Positions 1 through 8,052 of a stretch of DNA of 64,000 nucleotides are shown here, one piece after another (the first letter of the stretch is position 1; each line of letters begins with the position of its first letter). This stretch comes from CAIYOL01 sp049508795 (GTDB taxonomy: Bacteria; Planctomycetota; Phycisphaerae; Sedimentisphaerales; Anaerobacaceae): positions 1 to 64,000 of the forward strand of contig JBELAN010000011.1 in assembly GCA_049508795.1 (NCBI GenBank), read 5' to 3'. The translations under genes were made by a program, and so were the position numbers. The notes below the pieces were generated by a model. The model saw only the letters and a list, made by a program, of their open reading frames with translations, was not told the DNA's origin and made no database searches.

Positions 1-716
1 TTTCGTATCTTTTCAAAAGCGAACTCGGGGTCAGATTTATCGGTCGTTATTACCGTTACCGTGCCTACGCCAACGATGCAGTCGAGCAGACTTCTGCGAA
101 GTTTCAGGTCAATCACCCGGAACATATCCAAATTGTCCACTTTTCGGTCGAGAATTCCTCTGCTCCACTCAATTCGGTCGGCGGAGACCTCGTAGCGGGT
201 CGTTTTTAGCTGGGCCATTTTTGTCAAAATCATAAGCGCAACGAGCATCACAATCCCAAGGCCGGCAACAATACGATACCTGTAGAACAGCGAACTCTGC
301 CGTTCATTAAATTCAGGCCCGGATGTTTCTTCGGCTGTATCTTCGGCGATTTCAGGGTTCGGTTTCGTTATTGCATTGTTCGCAGATGAAGCGGTGGGTT
401 CGGCCTGCTGAAGTATTGAGAGTTTTTCAAGAGGATAGAATATTAGAAAAGCTGCGATGGCGAGAAAGAAAAGACCTCGTATTACCGAGCTGGTCATAGC
501 CCATAAAGAAGGTCTGCCTTGAAACAGAATTCTCTCATCTGTTTTTTGAGCATCATCCGGCCGGGAATCCGATGAGGAGTCGGCTTGTAAGGCCTTGGCT
601 TTACTTGTGTTAAGGAATTCGTTGCAGAACCGGCACTTGATAGCACGGGCCTGGATGGTTTCGGCGCAAAAGGGGCATTGCTTGGTTTGCGGCGGATTAA
701 ATGTAATAGTTTCCAT
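1..716 (-). CDS. zinc-ribbon and bacterial PH-domain membrane protein (C-terminus outside window)
   Basis: I translated this gene by hand from the ATG at 716; 238 residues are visible before the window edge. Residues 14-31 form a zinc ribbon with Cys14, Cys17, Cys28 and Cys31. An acidic, Ser-rich linker follows, then a hydrophobic span near 84-104, a second linker, and another span near 152-170. The last visible part (TTRYEVSADRIEWSRG onward) has the beta-strand pattern of a bacterial PH domain (bPH_2, formerly DUF304), in which a short motif of this type follows paired membrane helices. It is probably an inner-membrane protein of unknown role. No clear Shine-Dalgarno sequence precedes the ATG. 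Nothing nearby hints at a pathway. Confidence 0.75.
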   Translation of the reverse strand, partial: METITFNPPQTKQCPFCAETIQARAIKCRFCNEFLNTSKAKALQADSSSDSRPDDAQKTDERILFQGRPSLWAMTSSVIRGLFFLAIAAFLIFYPLEKLSILQQAEPTASSANNAITKPNPEIAEDTAEETSGPEFNERQSSLFYRYRIVAGLGIVMLVALMILTKMAQLKTTRYEVSADRIEWSRGILDRKVDNLDMFRVIDLKLRRSLLDCIVGVGTVTVITTDKSDPEFAFEKIR

Positions 717-1042
717 TTAGTATATATCGGAGATTTGGCCAGAATTATAAAGTTTTAGAGGTGAAAAATAAGGAAACGGGTTCTCTGTATGGGCCCCAGA
801 TAACGACTTTCTGGGGTCTTCGCTGCGCTACGAGGCATTAGGTTGAGATAGAGAAGATGGGTAAGAGAAAAATTTGGAAAAATGTATAGAAAAGTGAGAA
901 AAAAGTATAGAAACGGTTGAAAATATTGGACAATTTTTTACCCCCCCTGCGCATTTGATTGATTTTTAATTAGCCACAGAGAACACAGAGTTCACAGAGA
1001 ATTTTTAGTTCGTAGTTCATAGAAAAATTAGGTGCGGATTGC
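717..1042. other. non-coding gap with CACAGAG triplet repeat
   Basis: I see no credible gene in these 326 bases. They separate the ends of two leftward units. The only structure noticed is three copies of CACAGAG at 975, 984 and 993, spaced exactly 9 bases apart, followed by an AT-rich stretch. A homopolymer-rich part near 930-950 contains runs of T and C. Confidence 0.6.
975..999. repeat. CACAGAG x3, 9-bp period
   Basis: CACAGAG occurs at 975-981, 984-990 and 993-999, each copy separated by two bases. It lies downstream of the TcmP cassette and outside any gene. Function unknown. Confidence 0.8.
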
Positions 1043-1624
1043 CTAAATTAACAGGGAGTTTTTAGACACAGATTTTGAAGTTCTAAAATTCTTCCAGTTA
1101 TATTCGTCTATCAATTTTGGCAAAGTTCTATTGGTGTTTTTTATTATTTCTTTTTTACTATACTTTTTCAGTAATCCTCTTATCTCCTCTTGCATCAATT
1201 TCATGAAAATAATATAACCCGCAGAATTGGGATAAACTCCATAATGGATACATATACCTTTATCCCACATAACAAATAAATTTGGGTTTATGCCATGCAT
1301 CAGTTTTGTTGTGCCCGTGAATTTTAAAACGGTTTCTGAAAGAGTATCAAAGATTGCTTTAATGAGTTCTGCATTTTTTTGTGTAAAATCAAAGTCTTCA
1401 ATAAAACAATTTTTGAAAGCATTAAATTCTTCCCTTAAATTTAAGGCAACCGCTTTGATTTTATTTTTGTTCTTCCCTATAGGCACTCTTTTATTCCACC
1501 TTCGGACAAAATCTATTATAGAATCTAAATTACACCAAGGGTCTTCATTTGGTGAGACTAATTCGTACGCTTCATCAGGCTGATGTTCGTTGGTAATTTT
1601 TATTAGTTCGTCATATGGAATCAT
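1043..1624 (-). CDS. unknown protein, third gene of the TcmP cassette
   Basis: A 193-residue protein that I cannot assign to a named family. It is basic and aromatic-rich, with no signal peptide or membrane segment. A recognisable block near residues 109-130 (MHGINPNLFVMWD, then HYG) resembles a motif seen in some HhH-type and restriction-associated proteins, but that is a weak impression. The gene begins 27 bases after the stop of the TcmP gene on the same strand, so the two are probably co-transcribed. Its codons are markedly richer in A and T than those of nearby housekeeping genes such as der, which fits recent acquisition. A role alongside the two upstream genes is inferred from position only. 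Confidence 0.75.
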   Translation of the reverse strand: MIPYDELIKITNEHQPDEAYELVSPNEDPWCNLDSIIDFVRRWNKRVPIGKNKNKIKAVALNLREEFNAFKNCFIEDFDFTQKNAELIKAIFDTLSETVLKFTGTTKLMHGINPNLFVMWDKGICIHYGVYPNSAGYIIFMKLMQEEIRGLLKKYSKKEIIKNTNRTLPKLIDEYNWKNFRTSKSVSKNSLLI

Positions 1625-1651
1625 TTTTCAAGCGACCTTTTTTTCAAACTG

Positions 1652-2767
1652 TCAAAGTATTTTCAACACGATATTATCATCAGGGAAAGTGCCTTTACGC
1701 CTTCTGTGTGGCGCAGAGATGATTTCGAGACGGCGGGAGTCTTCCAAGATTTTAATCGCCTTTTTAAAGCTATATGCCGGGGTTTCTGTTAAAACGAACT
1801 CTTTTATTTTTTCTACCGTCAGGATTTGCCCTGATAGCCTTGCTTTGAGTTCACCTGCGAGGATTTCTTCAGTACAATTTTGGAAGAGACTAAGTTGGCA
1901 CGGATTATCACTGTCAGAAAAACGAAAACCGCCAGTTTTGTCCACTTGCCACATAGCTCGCTTCATTTCCTCCAAGCCGCGTAGATTATTTGTGCAAAAG
2001 AACAACCAATACAATAACTTGCCGTTTTCGTCACACATAGCAAAATTCCATAAGTACTTGCTATTGGCTCGTTCCTTAATAGCACACTTGTATTTCTCCA
2101 ACATAAATCCAGCTTTTCGGCTCTGCTCAATATTGAACACACCTTTCCATTCCTCACCGCCAAAGGCCTTTGTAATGGAGGGCCATTTAGTATTGTCCTG
2201 AATAAACCTGTTCATATGGTCCCAATTTAGATACGAGAAGACCTCGCACAAAGGTTGAGACATGATCCTCTCCACCAACTTCATAGAAACATCTGAGAAG
2301 CCACATTGGTCAAGGAAAAAAATCGCTGGCCCTAAATTCTCTCCGGATGCAGCAAGGTCGTCCAACCAATTATTTAGTACAATCTCACAATCACCGCATA
2401 TTTCCAAATGCGATTCTACTCTTGGCGATTCTTCCAATTGAGTTTCGTATTTTTTGATTTCTTCCAGTAGCAGGCCATATCTCTTCTTGTTTTCCTCAAT
2501 GAACAAAAATCTAACGGGGATATTGAATTGGTGAGAATGACTTAGAACTAATTTTAATGCGAGAATTGGACTCCCCTCCTGTCCACCGGTATAAGAACCG
2601 GGGCCAGCAAAACCATCAACGAAAAGCAACCTTGTATTAGCAATGCCCAGATGTTGCGATTGCCTTGACATTATTGGCATCCATGCGTTAAGGTACGCTT
2701 TGAGTATTTGATGTTTTGCAAGCGTGTGAGATTTTGCTTCCCAGATGGGTGGTAAATTGTCTGACAC
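1652..2767 (-). CDS. tcmP: three-Cys-motif partner protein TcmP
   Basis: This matches the TcmP family, named for its fixed pairing with the three-Cys-motif (DUF5131) protein, which is indeed the gene just upstream. The N-terminal half looks like a class I methyltransferase or Rossmann fold: a glycine-rich motif I (LFVDGFAGPGSYTGG), an acidic strand-2 end (FIEEN), then GDCE, and a motif-IV-like LDQCG. No activity is established here. I chose the GTG at 2767, 371 aa, because an AGGGG sits 8 bases upstream and this start lies just past the stop of the preceding gene. An ATG at 2866 is in frame but would overlap that gene by 82 bases. Confidence 0.8.
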   Translation of the reverse strand: MSDNLPPIWEAKSHTLAKHQILKAYLNAWMPIMSRQSQHLGIANTRLLFVDGFAGPGSYTGGQEGSPILALKLVLSHSHQFNIPVRFLFIEENKKRYGLLLEEIKKYETQLEESPRVESHLEICGDCEIVLNNWLDDLAASGENLGPAIFFLDQCGFSDVSMKLVERIMSQPLCEVFSYLNWDHMNRFIQDNTKWPSITKAFGGEEWKGVFNIEQSRKAGFMLEKYKCAIKERANSKYLWNFAMCDENGKLLYWLFFCTNNLRGLEEMKRAMWQVDKTGGFRFSDSDNPCQLSLFQNCTEEILAGELKARLSGQILTVEKIKEFVLTETPAYSFKKAIKILEDSRRLEIISAPHRRRKGTFPDDNIVLKIL

Positions 2768-2784
2768 GTCTACATCCCCTATTT

Positions 2785-3501
2785 CTAGTGAACTGCCAAA
2801 GGCATTTGTGACCAGGTTTGGCCGGCGAGTGAACGGCCATTTTTTTTCTTGTTTACACCGCCCCATTGTTTGAAGAAGAAGGGAATGTCCGCATCAAGGC
2901 ACTGGTTCCGTATATCGACAGCCCATTCGGAGTTCATCGGTCTAGCGCCTGGGCCAGATTCGCCGCCGACAATAACCCAATCGATGCTTTCAAGATTGAT
3001 ATTGGGAATTGGGCCCAAGAGCGGTTCGAATGAAATAAATTTTATCGCGGCGGGAGTTTGCCTCAGTTGGTCTATGCGAAAAGCGTAGTTGGCATTTTCG
3101 ACGGTAACGCCCATCCATACATTTTCCGGCCAGTGGAGTTTGGGGCTTAACTGGAGCAGACGCTGGGAACGCTTTGTTAGTACCTGAAACCGGTGATGGG
3201 AAGCTTTGCACATAACGTCAAAGATTTTCAAGATAAAATCGAAGGGGACATTGTTGTGAAAAAGGTCGCTCATAGAATTGACGAAAATTGCGTGAGACTG
3301 CTTCCAATGCAAAGGCATTTTAAGGGCGTGAGGATGCGTCGTAACATTGAAACCATTGATATAATTGCGACTACCTGCGGCTTTCAGACGCAGAGCCATA
3401 CGTTCGGCATAGCAATTCTTACAGCCTGAGCTAATTTTTGTGCAGCCGGTAACCGGATTCCAAGTAGATTCAGTCCATTCGATTTTGGAATTCCTGGCCA
3501 T
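2785..3501 (-). CDS. DUF5131 (phage Gp37/Gp68-like) three-Cys-motif protein
   Basis: A 238-residue protein with the hallmark WNPVTGCTKISSGCKNCYAE. Its Cys20, Cys27 and Cys30 form a C-x6-C-x2-C pattern like that of radical-SAM-type iron-sulfur enzymes. Other family blocks are HPHALKMPLHWK, NSMSDLFH, QVLTKR and VGGESGPGARPM. The family occurs in phages and in bacterial cassettes with TcmP, and its reaction is unknown. A GGAG lies 8 bases before the ATG, and a possible promoter is at 3522-3549. It is the first gene of a three-gene leftward unit. A radical-SAM-like mechanism is inferred from the cysteine motif only. Confidence 0.85.
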   Translation of the reverse strand: MARNSKIEWTESTWNPVTGCTKISSGCKNCYAERMALRLKAAGSRNYINGFNVTTHPHALKMPLHWKQSHAIFVNSMSDLFHNNVPFDFILKIFDVMCKASHHRFQVLTKRSQRLLQLSPKLHWPENVWMGVTVENANYAFRIDQLRQTPAAIKFISFEPLLGPIPNINLESIDWVIVGGESGPGARPMNSEWAVDIRNQCLDADIPFFFKQWGGVNKKKNGRSLAGQTWSQMPLAVH

Positions 3502-3521
3502 TTTGTCTCCATCAAAGGTAT

Positions 3522-3549
3522 ATCATATGGTTCGACAGACTCACCACAA
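3522..3549 (-). promoter_or_regulatory. possible promoter of the TcmP cassette
   Basis: Reading leftward, TTGTGG (3549-3544) is followed after 16 bases by TATGAT (3527-3522), about 20 bases upstream of the DUF5131 start codon. It is a fair sigma-70 match but not tested. Confidence 0.4.
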
Positions 3550-3650
3550 TAAAGATAACGCTTTAAAGGCAGAAATCAAGAGATTTATTCGCTGGAACAG
3601 GAGCTTCGGTTTCGGCGCTTCAAATTGGGGGATTGTTCTGATAGAATGGG

Positions 3651-3700
3651 GGTTGGTAATTGGTGATTGGTAAATAGTGAATGGTAAATGGTGATTGGTT
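3651..3700 (+). repeat. degenerate ATTGGTAA repeat, copy 1
   Basis: About seven imperfect units of the form (A)TTGGTAA / GTGATTGG run directly into the der start codon. The same word family recurs inverted at 35023-35055 and 44224-44290. No protein-coding role is apparent. Confidence 0.7.
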
Positions 3701-5032
3701 ATGGCGATGGCGGCAGTAGCGATAATTGGTCGGCCAAATGTGGGCAAGAGCAGTCTGTTCAACGCGCTGGCAGGCGAAATGATAAGTATCGTCGAGCCGA
3801 CAGCGGGCGTAACAAGAGACCGTGTGAGCACCATCATCGGAAGGAACGACAAGTACTTCGAGCTGATTGATACCGGCGGATATGGAGTGGTTGATGTGCA
3901 GCAATTAAGCGAGCATATCGAGCAGCAAATCATTACGGCGATTGAATCGGCCAATATTGTGCTATTTATGGTCGATATTCGCGAAGGGATTGTGCCGTTA
4001 GATGAGAAAATAGCCCGGCTTTTGCGCAAAGAAGGGCTGGATGTAATTGGGGTTGCCAATAAAGCAGATGACGCCAAAATGTTTCCGGCAGCGGGTGAGT
4101 TTTCCAAATTAGGCTTAGGGGAATTTCTGTGTATCTCGGCGACGAACAATCTTAATAAGCAGGTGCTGTTAGACAGAATTTTTGAGAGACTTTCGGGCAT
4201 CGAATCGGCCAGGCCTGCGAAGCCGGTGATGAAGATAGCGATAGTCGGCAAGCAGAACGTCGGCAAGAGCACTTTAGTAAATGCTATGGTCGGTTCGGAG
4301 CGGGTGATAGTCAGCGAGACGCCGGGGACAACGAGAGACGCCATCGACGTGCGGTTCGAGAAGGACAGCAAGACCATTGTTGTTATTGACACAGCGGGGA
4401 TAAAAAAGAAGAGCAAAATAGCCGACAGTATTGGGTTTTACAGCTACGTTCGTGCGACGCGGTCGATTCAGCGGGCCGATGTAGTGCTATTTCTGATTGA
4501 TGCAACGACGGAAGTTTCGGAGGTTGATAAAAAAATCGCCAGATTTATTGCCGACGAATACAAAAGCTGCATAATAGTTATCAATAAATGGGACCTTGCA
4601 AAGGAGACGGCTGTTACCGGCAACTATGAGGATTACCTGACGAAGCTGCTGCCGGGCTTGAGTTATGCACCGATAGCTTTTACGACAGCAACGGAGGCGA
4701 AGAACGTTCAGAGCGTTCTGGATTTGGCGGCTGAGATTTTCGGGCAGACAACAACGTGGATAACTACCGGCAGATTGAACAAGGCGTTTGAGGCGATAAA
4801 GGCAGGAAGTATGAGCGCAGGCAAACGAGGCGGGGGCGGGCATCCGAATATTTACTATGCCACACAGGTTGCGGTCAACCCCGTTACTATCCTGATGTTC
4901 GTGAACAAGCCGGAACTTTTCGATGAAAATCATCGCCGATTTATTGTCGGCAGACTGAGGGAGCTGCTGCCGATAAGCGAGGTGCCGATACGGCTGCTCG
5001 TTCGGACCCACAGGACAGAGAAAAAGAACTAA
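3701..5032 (+). CDS. der: ribosome-assembly GTPase Der (EngA)
   Basis: A 443-residue protein with two consecutive GTPase domains, the defining feature of Der, which acts in late 50S subunit maturation. The first domain has GRPNVGKSS, GVTRD, DTGG and NKAD; the second has GKQNVGKST, GTTRD, DTAG and NKWD. A C-terminal KH-like domain follows and ends in HRTEKKN. The ATG at 3701 gives MAMAAVAIIGRPNVGK; the ATG at 3707 is equally possible, and an upstream TTG at 3695 lies inside the repeat tract. No clear Shine-Dalgarno sequence is visible because the leader is the ATTGGTAA repeat. Its stop overlaps the stop of cstA by four bases, so the two genes converge. Confidence 0.96.
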   Translation: MAMAAVAIIGRPNVGKSSLFNALAGEMISIVEPTAGVTRDRVSTIIGRNDKYFELIDTGGYGVVDVQQLSEHIEQQIITAIESANIVLFMVDIREGIVPLDEKIARLLRKEGLDVIGVANKADDAKMFPAAGEFSKLGLGEFLCISATNNLNKQVLLDRIFERLSGIESARPAKPVMKIAIVGKQNVGKSTLVNAMVGSERVIVSETPGTTRDAIDVRFEKDSKTIVVIDTAGIKKKSKIADSIGFYSYVRATRSIQRADVVLFLIDATTEVSEVDKKIARFIADEYKSCIIVINKWDLAKETAVTGNYEDYLTKLLPGLSYAPIAFTTATEAKNVQSVLDLAAEIFGQTTTWITTGRLNKAFEAIKAGSMSAGKRGGGGHPNIYYATQVAVNPVTILMFVNKPELFDENHRRFIVGRLRELLPISEVPIRLLVRTHRTEKKN

Positions 5033-6870
5033 TCTGAAATTGTTATATCCAGTTCGGTCGCTGGTTTGTCGTGGGGTGGCTCGATGACAGGAGCGTTTTG
5101 TAAACCCTTTGACAAGAATCCCGCCATTTTCCTCAGCGATTCGAAGAAGATTATCACTACCAGCACCAGCATAATAATCGAAAGGACGGCATTCAAATTT
5201 CCCTGGAAGGTATGCTTCGGAAGGTAGTTGTTTATTATATTGTCGATGCCGGCGACAAAGGTTGTTGCCGCCATAAACAGCGCAGGGACAAAGGTTATAA
5301 GGCCATAAGCCCATCTGCGGGAATGGCTAAGTATAAAGACGGTCCCAACGCACAAGGCAAGGGTCGCAAGGAGTTGGTTTGCGACGCCGAACAGAGGCCA
5401 GATGGTGGCTATATCACCATTGTAAACAAGGTATCCCCAGAGGAGACTGATAGCCCCGCTGCTTAGAATTACAGCCGGCATCCAGGTGCTGCTGGCTAAT
5501 TTGGGATGGACGACCTTAAGCATTTCCTGAAGGATGTATCTTGCCACACGTGTGCCGGCATCAACGGTGGTCAAAATAAAAAGAGCCTCGAACATAATGG
5601 CGAAGTGATACCAGTATCCAATCAGGTGTTTCATACCGGGTATAGCCGACAGAATCAGCGACATACCTGCGGCCAGAGAGACTGCGCCGCCACTCCTACC
5701 TGAAAGGGATTCGCCGGTCATTCTTTCTATGTCAGCGAGTTTGTCGGTGGCCAAGCCCAATTTAGCAAAAATTTCCGGCGAAACATTTATCGCGAAATAA
5801 TCGCCGGGGAGCATTACCGTTGCGGCAATCAGGGCCATAACGGACACGACCGCCTCGGTCAGCATAGCACCATAACCGATGAAGCGGATATCGGCTTCGC
5901 TGGTTATCATTTTGGGTGTGGTGCCGGAGCTTATCAGACTGTGAAAGCCGCTGATTGCACCGCAGGCGATGGTGATACAGACGAAGGGCCAGACCTTGCC
6001 GGGGATGATTGGGCCGCCGCCGTGGATATACGCCGTCACCGCCGGCATTCGTATTGTCGGATTCACAGCGAATATGCCGAGGATAAGGAGGGCGATTGTG
6101 CCAAGTTTCATATAGGAGCTGAGATAATCACGTGGACATAACAGCAACCACACCGGCAGGACAGAGGCGGCGAAGCCGTAGAGCGGCAGGATTACAGACA
6201 GGGCCGGTTTGGAGAACAGGAAAAGGGAGCCAAAACTTGTCTTTGACAGCGGTTCGCCGAATACCACGCCGAGGACCACAATTACAACGCCAACCAACGA
6301 TGCCTCTACAATCTTACCGGGCCTGATTTTATACATATAAAGGCCCACGATGAGCGCAGCCGGGAGCGTGACCGCTATTGTAAACGTCGCCCAACTGCTT
6401 TCGTTCAATGCATTAACCACCACAAGTGCAAGGCCGGCAAGCGCCGTTATTATGATAAACAGTATCGCAAACGCCGTTGCGACGCCCGCAGGGGTGCTTA
6501 TATGCTCCTTTGCCAACTGGGTCAGGGAAAGCCCCTTCATTCGAACGGAGGCAAAAAGGATGACCATATCGTGGACTGCGCCGCCGAGAACTGCGCCGAT
6601 GAGTATCCACAGAAAGCCGGGCAGATACCCGAACTGTGCAGCCAAGACCGGGCCGACAAGAGGACCTGCGCCTGCTATGGCTGCGAAGTGATGGCCGAAC
6701 AATACGTACCGATTTGTGGGGTCGTAATCCTTTCCGTCGCGCAGGGTATGAGCCGGCGTGTGCCGGCTGCTGTCAAATACAAGCACCTTGGTTATGATAA
6801 ACTTTGCGTAGAACCTGTACGCTATTGCGAACAGAAGCAAAGTTACAATTATCAGGGTAAGTGCGTGCAT
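5029..6870 (-). CDS. cstA: carbon starvation protein CstA (peptide/pyruvate transporter family)
   Basis: A 613-residue polytopic inner-membrane protein of the CstA family, which imports pyruvate or peptides in characterised bacteria. The N-terminal CstA block is clear: YRFYAKFI, GKDYDPTNRYVLFGHHFAAIAGAGPLVGP, then LWILIGAVLGGAVHDM. Around 15 hydrophobic segments can be counted. The C-terminal tail (PPHDKPATELDITISD) is short and soluble. It is transcribed alone from a strong consensus-like promoter only about 20 bases upstream, leaving a very short leader with no obvious Shine-Dalgarno sequence. The substrate cannot be read from sequence. Confidence 0.93.
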   Translation of the reverse strand: MHALTLIIVTLLLFAIAYRFYAKFIITKVLVFDSSRHTPAHTLRDGKDYDPTNRYVLFGHHFAAIAGAGPLVGPVLAAQFGYLPGFLWILIGAVLGGAVHDMVILFASVRMKGLSLTQLAKEHISTPAGVATAFAILFIIITALAGLALVVVNALNESSWATFTIAVTLPAALIVGLYMYKIRPGKIVEASLVGVVIVVLGVVFGEPLSKTSFGSLFLFSKPALSVILPLYGFAASVLPVWLLLCPRDYLSSYMKLGTIALLILGIFAVNPTIRMPAVTAYIHGGGPIIPGKVWPFVCITIACGAISGFHSLISSGTTPKMITSEADIRFIGYGAMLTEAVVSVMALIAATVMLPGDYFAINVSPEIFAKLGLATDKLADIERMTGESLSGRSGGAVSLAAGMSLILSAIPGMKHLIGYWYHFAIMFEALFILTTVDAGTRVARYILQEMLKVVHPKLASSTWMPAVILSSGAISLLWGYLVYNGDIATIWPLFGVANQLLATLALCVGTVFILSHSRRWAYGLITFVPALFMAATTFVAGIDNIINNYLPKHTFQGNLNAVLSIIMLVLVVIIFFESLRKMAGFLSKGLQNAPVIEPPHDKPATELDITISD

Positions 6871-6888
6871 AACATTTTATACGAAATG

Positions 6889-6917
6889 ATTATACTGCAA
6901 GGGCATAGAAAAGTCAA
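6889..6917 (-). promoter_or_regulatory. sigma-70-type promoter of cstA
   Basis: Reading leftward, TTGACT (6917-6912), a 17-base spacer, then a perfect TATAAT (6894-6889). The start codon at 6870 would lie about 12 bases downstream of the predicted transcription start. Confidence 0.7.
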
Positions 6918-6982
6918 AAATTTATCCGCTCACCCTGACACGGGTGAGGCAATGGTGGCGGAGAACGGAACAGCGTTGCGGT

Positions 6983-8023
6983 TTACTTTCCCGTTCCTGT
7001 CGGGGTTTCGGCAGGAGGCAGAGGTATCAGCTTAAATCGAGCGATAACCGGCTGTTGATTCAGCCTGATTTCGTCCCTGCGGAGATATTCATGGGGGAAG
7101 TTGTAAATAAGCTCTTTTCTTAGAGGCTCAGTGGAACCGGCGTCCTCATCGTCAATTTCCAAGATGACCTGACAGGGCATTTTTTCGTAGGCCTGTTTTG
7201 CATCTGCGGTGGCTCTGATAGTAATAGTGCGCATCACTTCATCGAGGTTGTCCACCACGACCTTGTATTTTCCCTGGATGTTGGGACTTAAGGAAAATCT
7301 CAATCTTGCGGTTGTTATGGTATAGTCTGCGAGCAGGTCTTCACCGGGCGGCATTGTGATTTTCACAGGCCTTTGCAGCTCTCTGATTTGTCTGGGGGCC
7401 AACTCGATAAAGGGGGTTTTTTCAACAGCCGATAATCTGGCCTGGTCAATTTCCCTGCGATTCAGCTGAACGTTTGCGGCGAGTTTTTCTCCGCTCCAAT
7501 CCTCCGGCACAAACGCATCGAGCTGTTTGGGCTCAATGGTTGCAACCTTTATAACGTTCTGTGTTTCATCGATGCACTTTATAGTCAGCAGCTTTTTAGC
7601 AAGCCGAACAACATTTACTGAGAGAGTCTCCGGCTTGCAGGATTCGACTGTAAGGCCAAGCTTCTTTATCTGGTCGCTTTGTCGCAGGAAAGTCGTGACG
7701 TTCAGAGTGTGCTCGCCGGGACTGCTAACTGCTTCAGTCTGCTCAGGGTCCAAAAAGAATTCAAGGACAAGTGAGCCATCGTTCAGTTTTCGCTTTACAT
7801 CGGTAATCTTCGATGCCGGCCCTTTAAGAACTATCTTATCAATAGAGGCAGATGATTCGCCACCAAAGCTTACCCAGAGGTTGGGATTGGTGAATTTGGC
7901 AACAGTTATGTTAACTTTGGAAACAGAGAGCGTTTCATCCACGGCCAGGTCTGCCCAGACCCAAATCAAGACTGTTATGAAAACAACAGCCAGTATTTTG
8001 CCGTAATTGACTTTTTTTACCAT
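6983..8023 (-). CDS. cdaR: YbbR-domain protein (CdaR-like), regulator of c-di-AMP synthase
   Basis: A 346-residue protein with one N-terminal membrane segment (residues about 9-26, ILAVVFITVLIWVWADLAV) followed by repeated YbbR-type beta domains outside the membrane. CdaR proteins bind and modulate the diadenylate cyclase CdaA, and the gene lies 29 bases after cdaA on the same strand, as in Firmicutes. It ends in a Pro-rich tail (LIPLPPAETPTGTGK). Sequence identity to characterised CdaR is probably low, and the assignment rests on the topology, the repeats and the neighbour. Three YbbR repeats can be suspected near residues 40-115, 120-205 and 215-315; the exact limits are uncertain. Confidence 0.82.
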   Translation of the reverse strand: MVKKVNYGKILAVVFITVLIWVWADLAVDETLSVSKVNITVAKFTNPNLWVSFGGESSASIDKIVLKGPASKITDVKRKLNDGSLVLEFFLDPEQTEAVSSPGEHTLNVTTFLRQSDQIKKLGLTVESCKPETLSVNVVRLAKKLLTIKCIDETQNVIKVATIEPKQLDAFVPEDWSGEKLAANVQLNRREIDQARLSAVEKTPFIELAPRQIRELQRPVKITMPPGEDLLADYTITTARLRFSLSPNIQGKYKVVVDNLDEVMRTITIRATADAKQAYEKMPCQVILEIDDEDAGSTEPLRKELIYNFPHEYLRRDEIRLNQQPVIARFKLIPLPPAETPTGTGK

Positions 8024-8052
8024 TGATGAGCTGCCAATCGCAAAATAAGGTC

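Noticed and set aside
974..1000. CRISPR-like direct repeats
   Set aside because: The repeat unit is 7 bases with 2-base gaps; there are no spacers and no cas genes in the window.
3541..4416. 291-codon leftward open frame opposite der
   Set aside because: It lies antisense to the perfectly conserved der GTPase motifs, and its peptide has no recognisable features.
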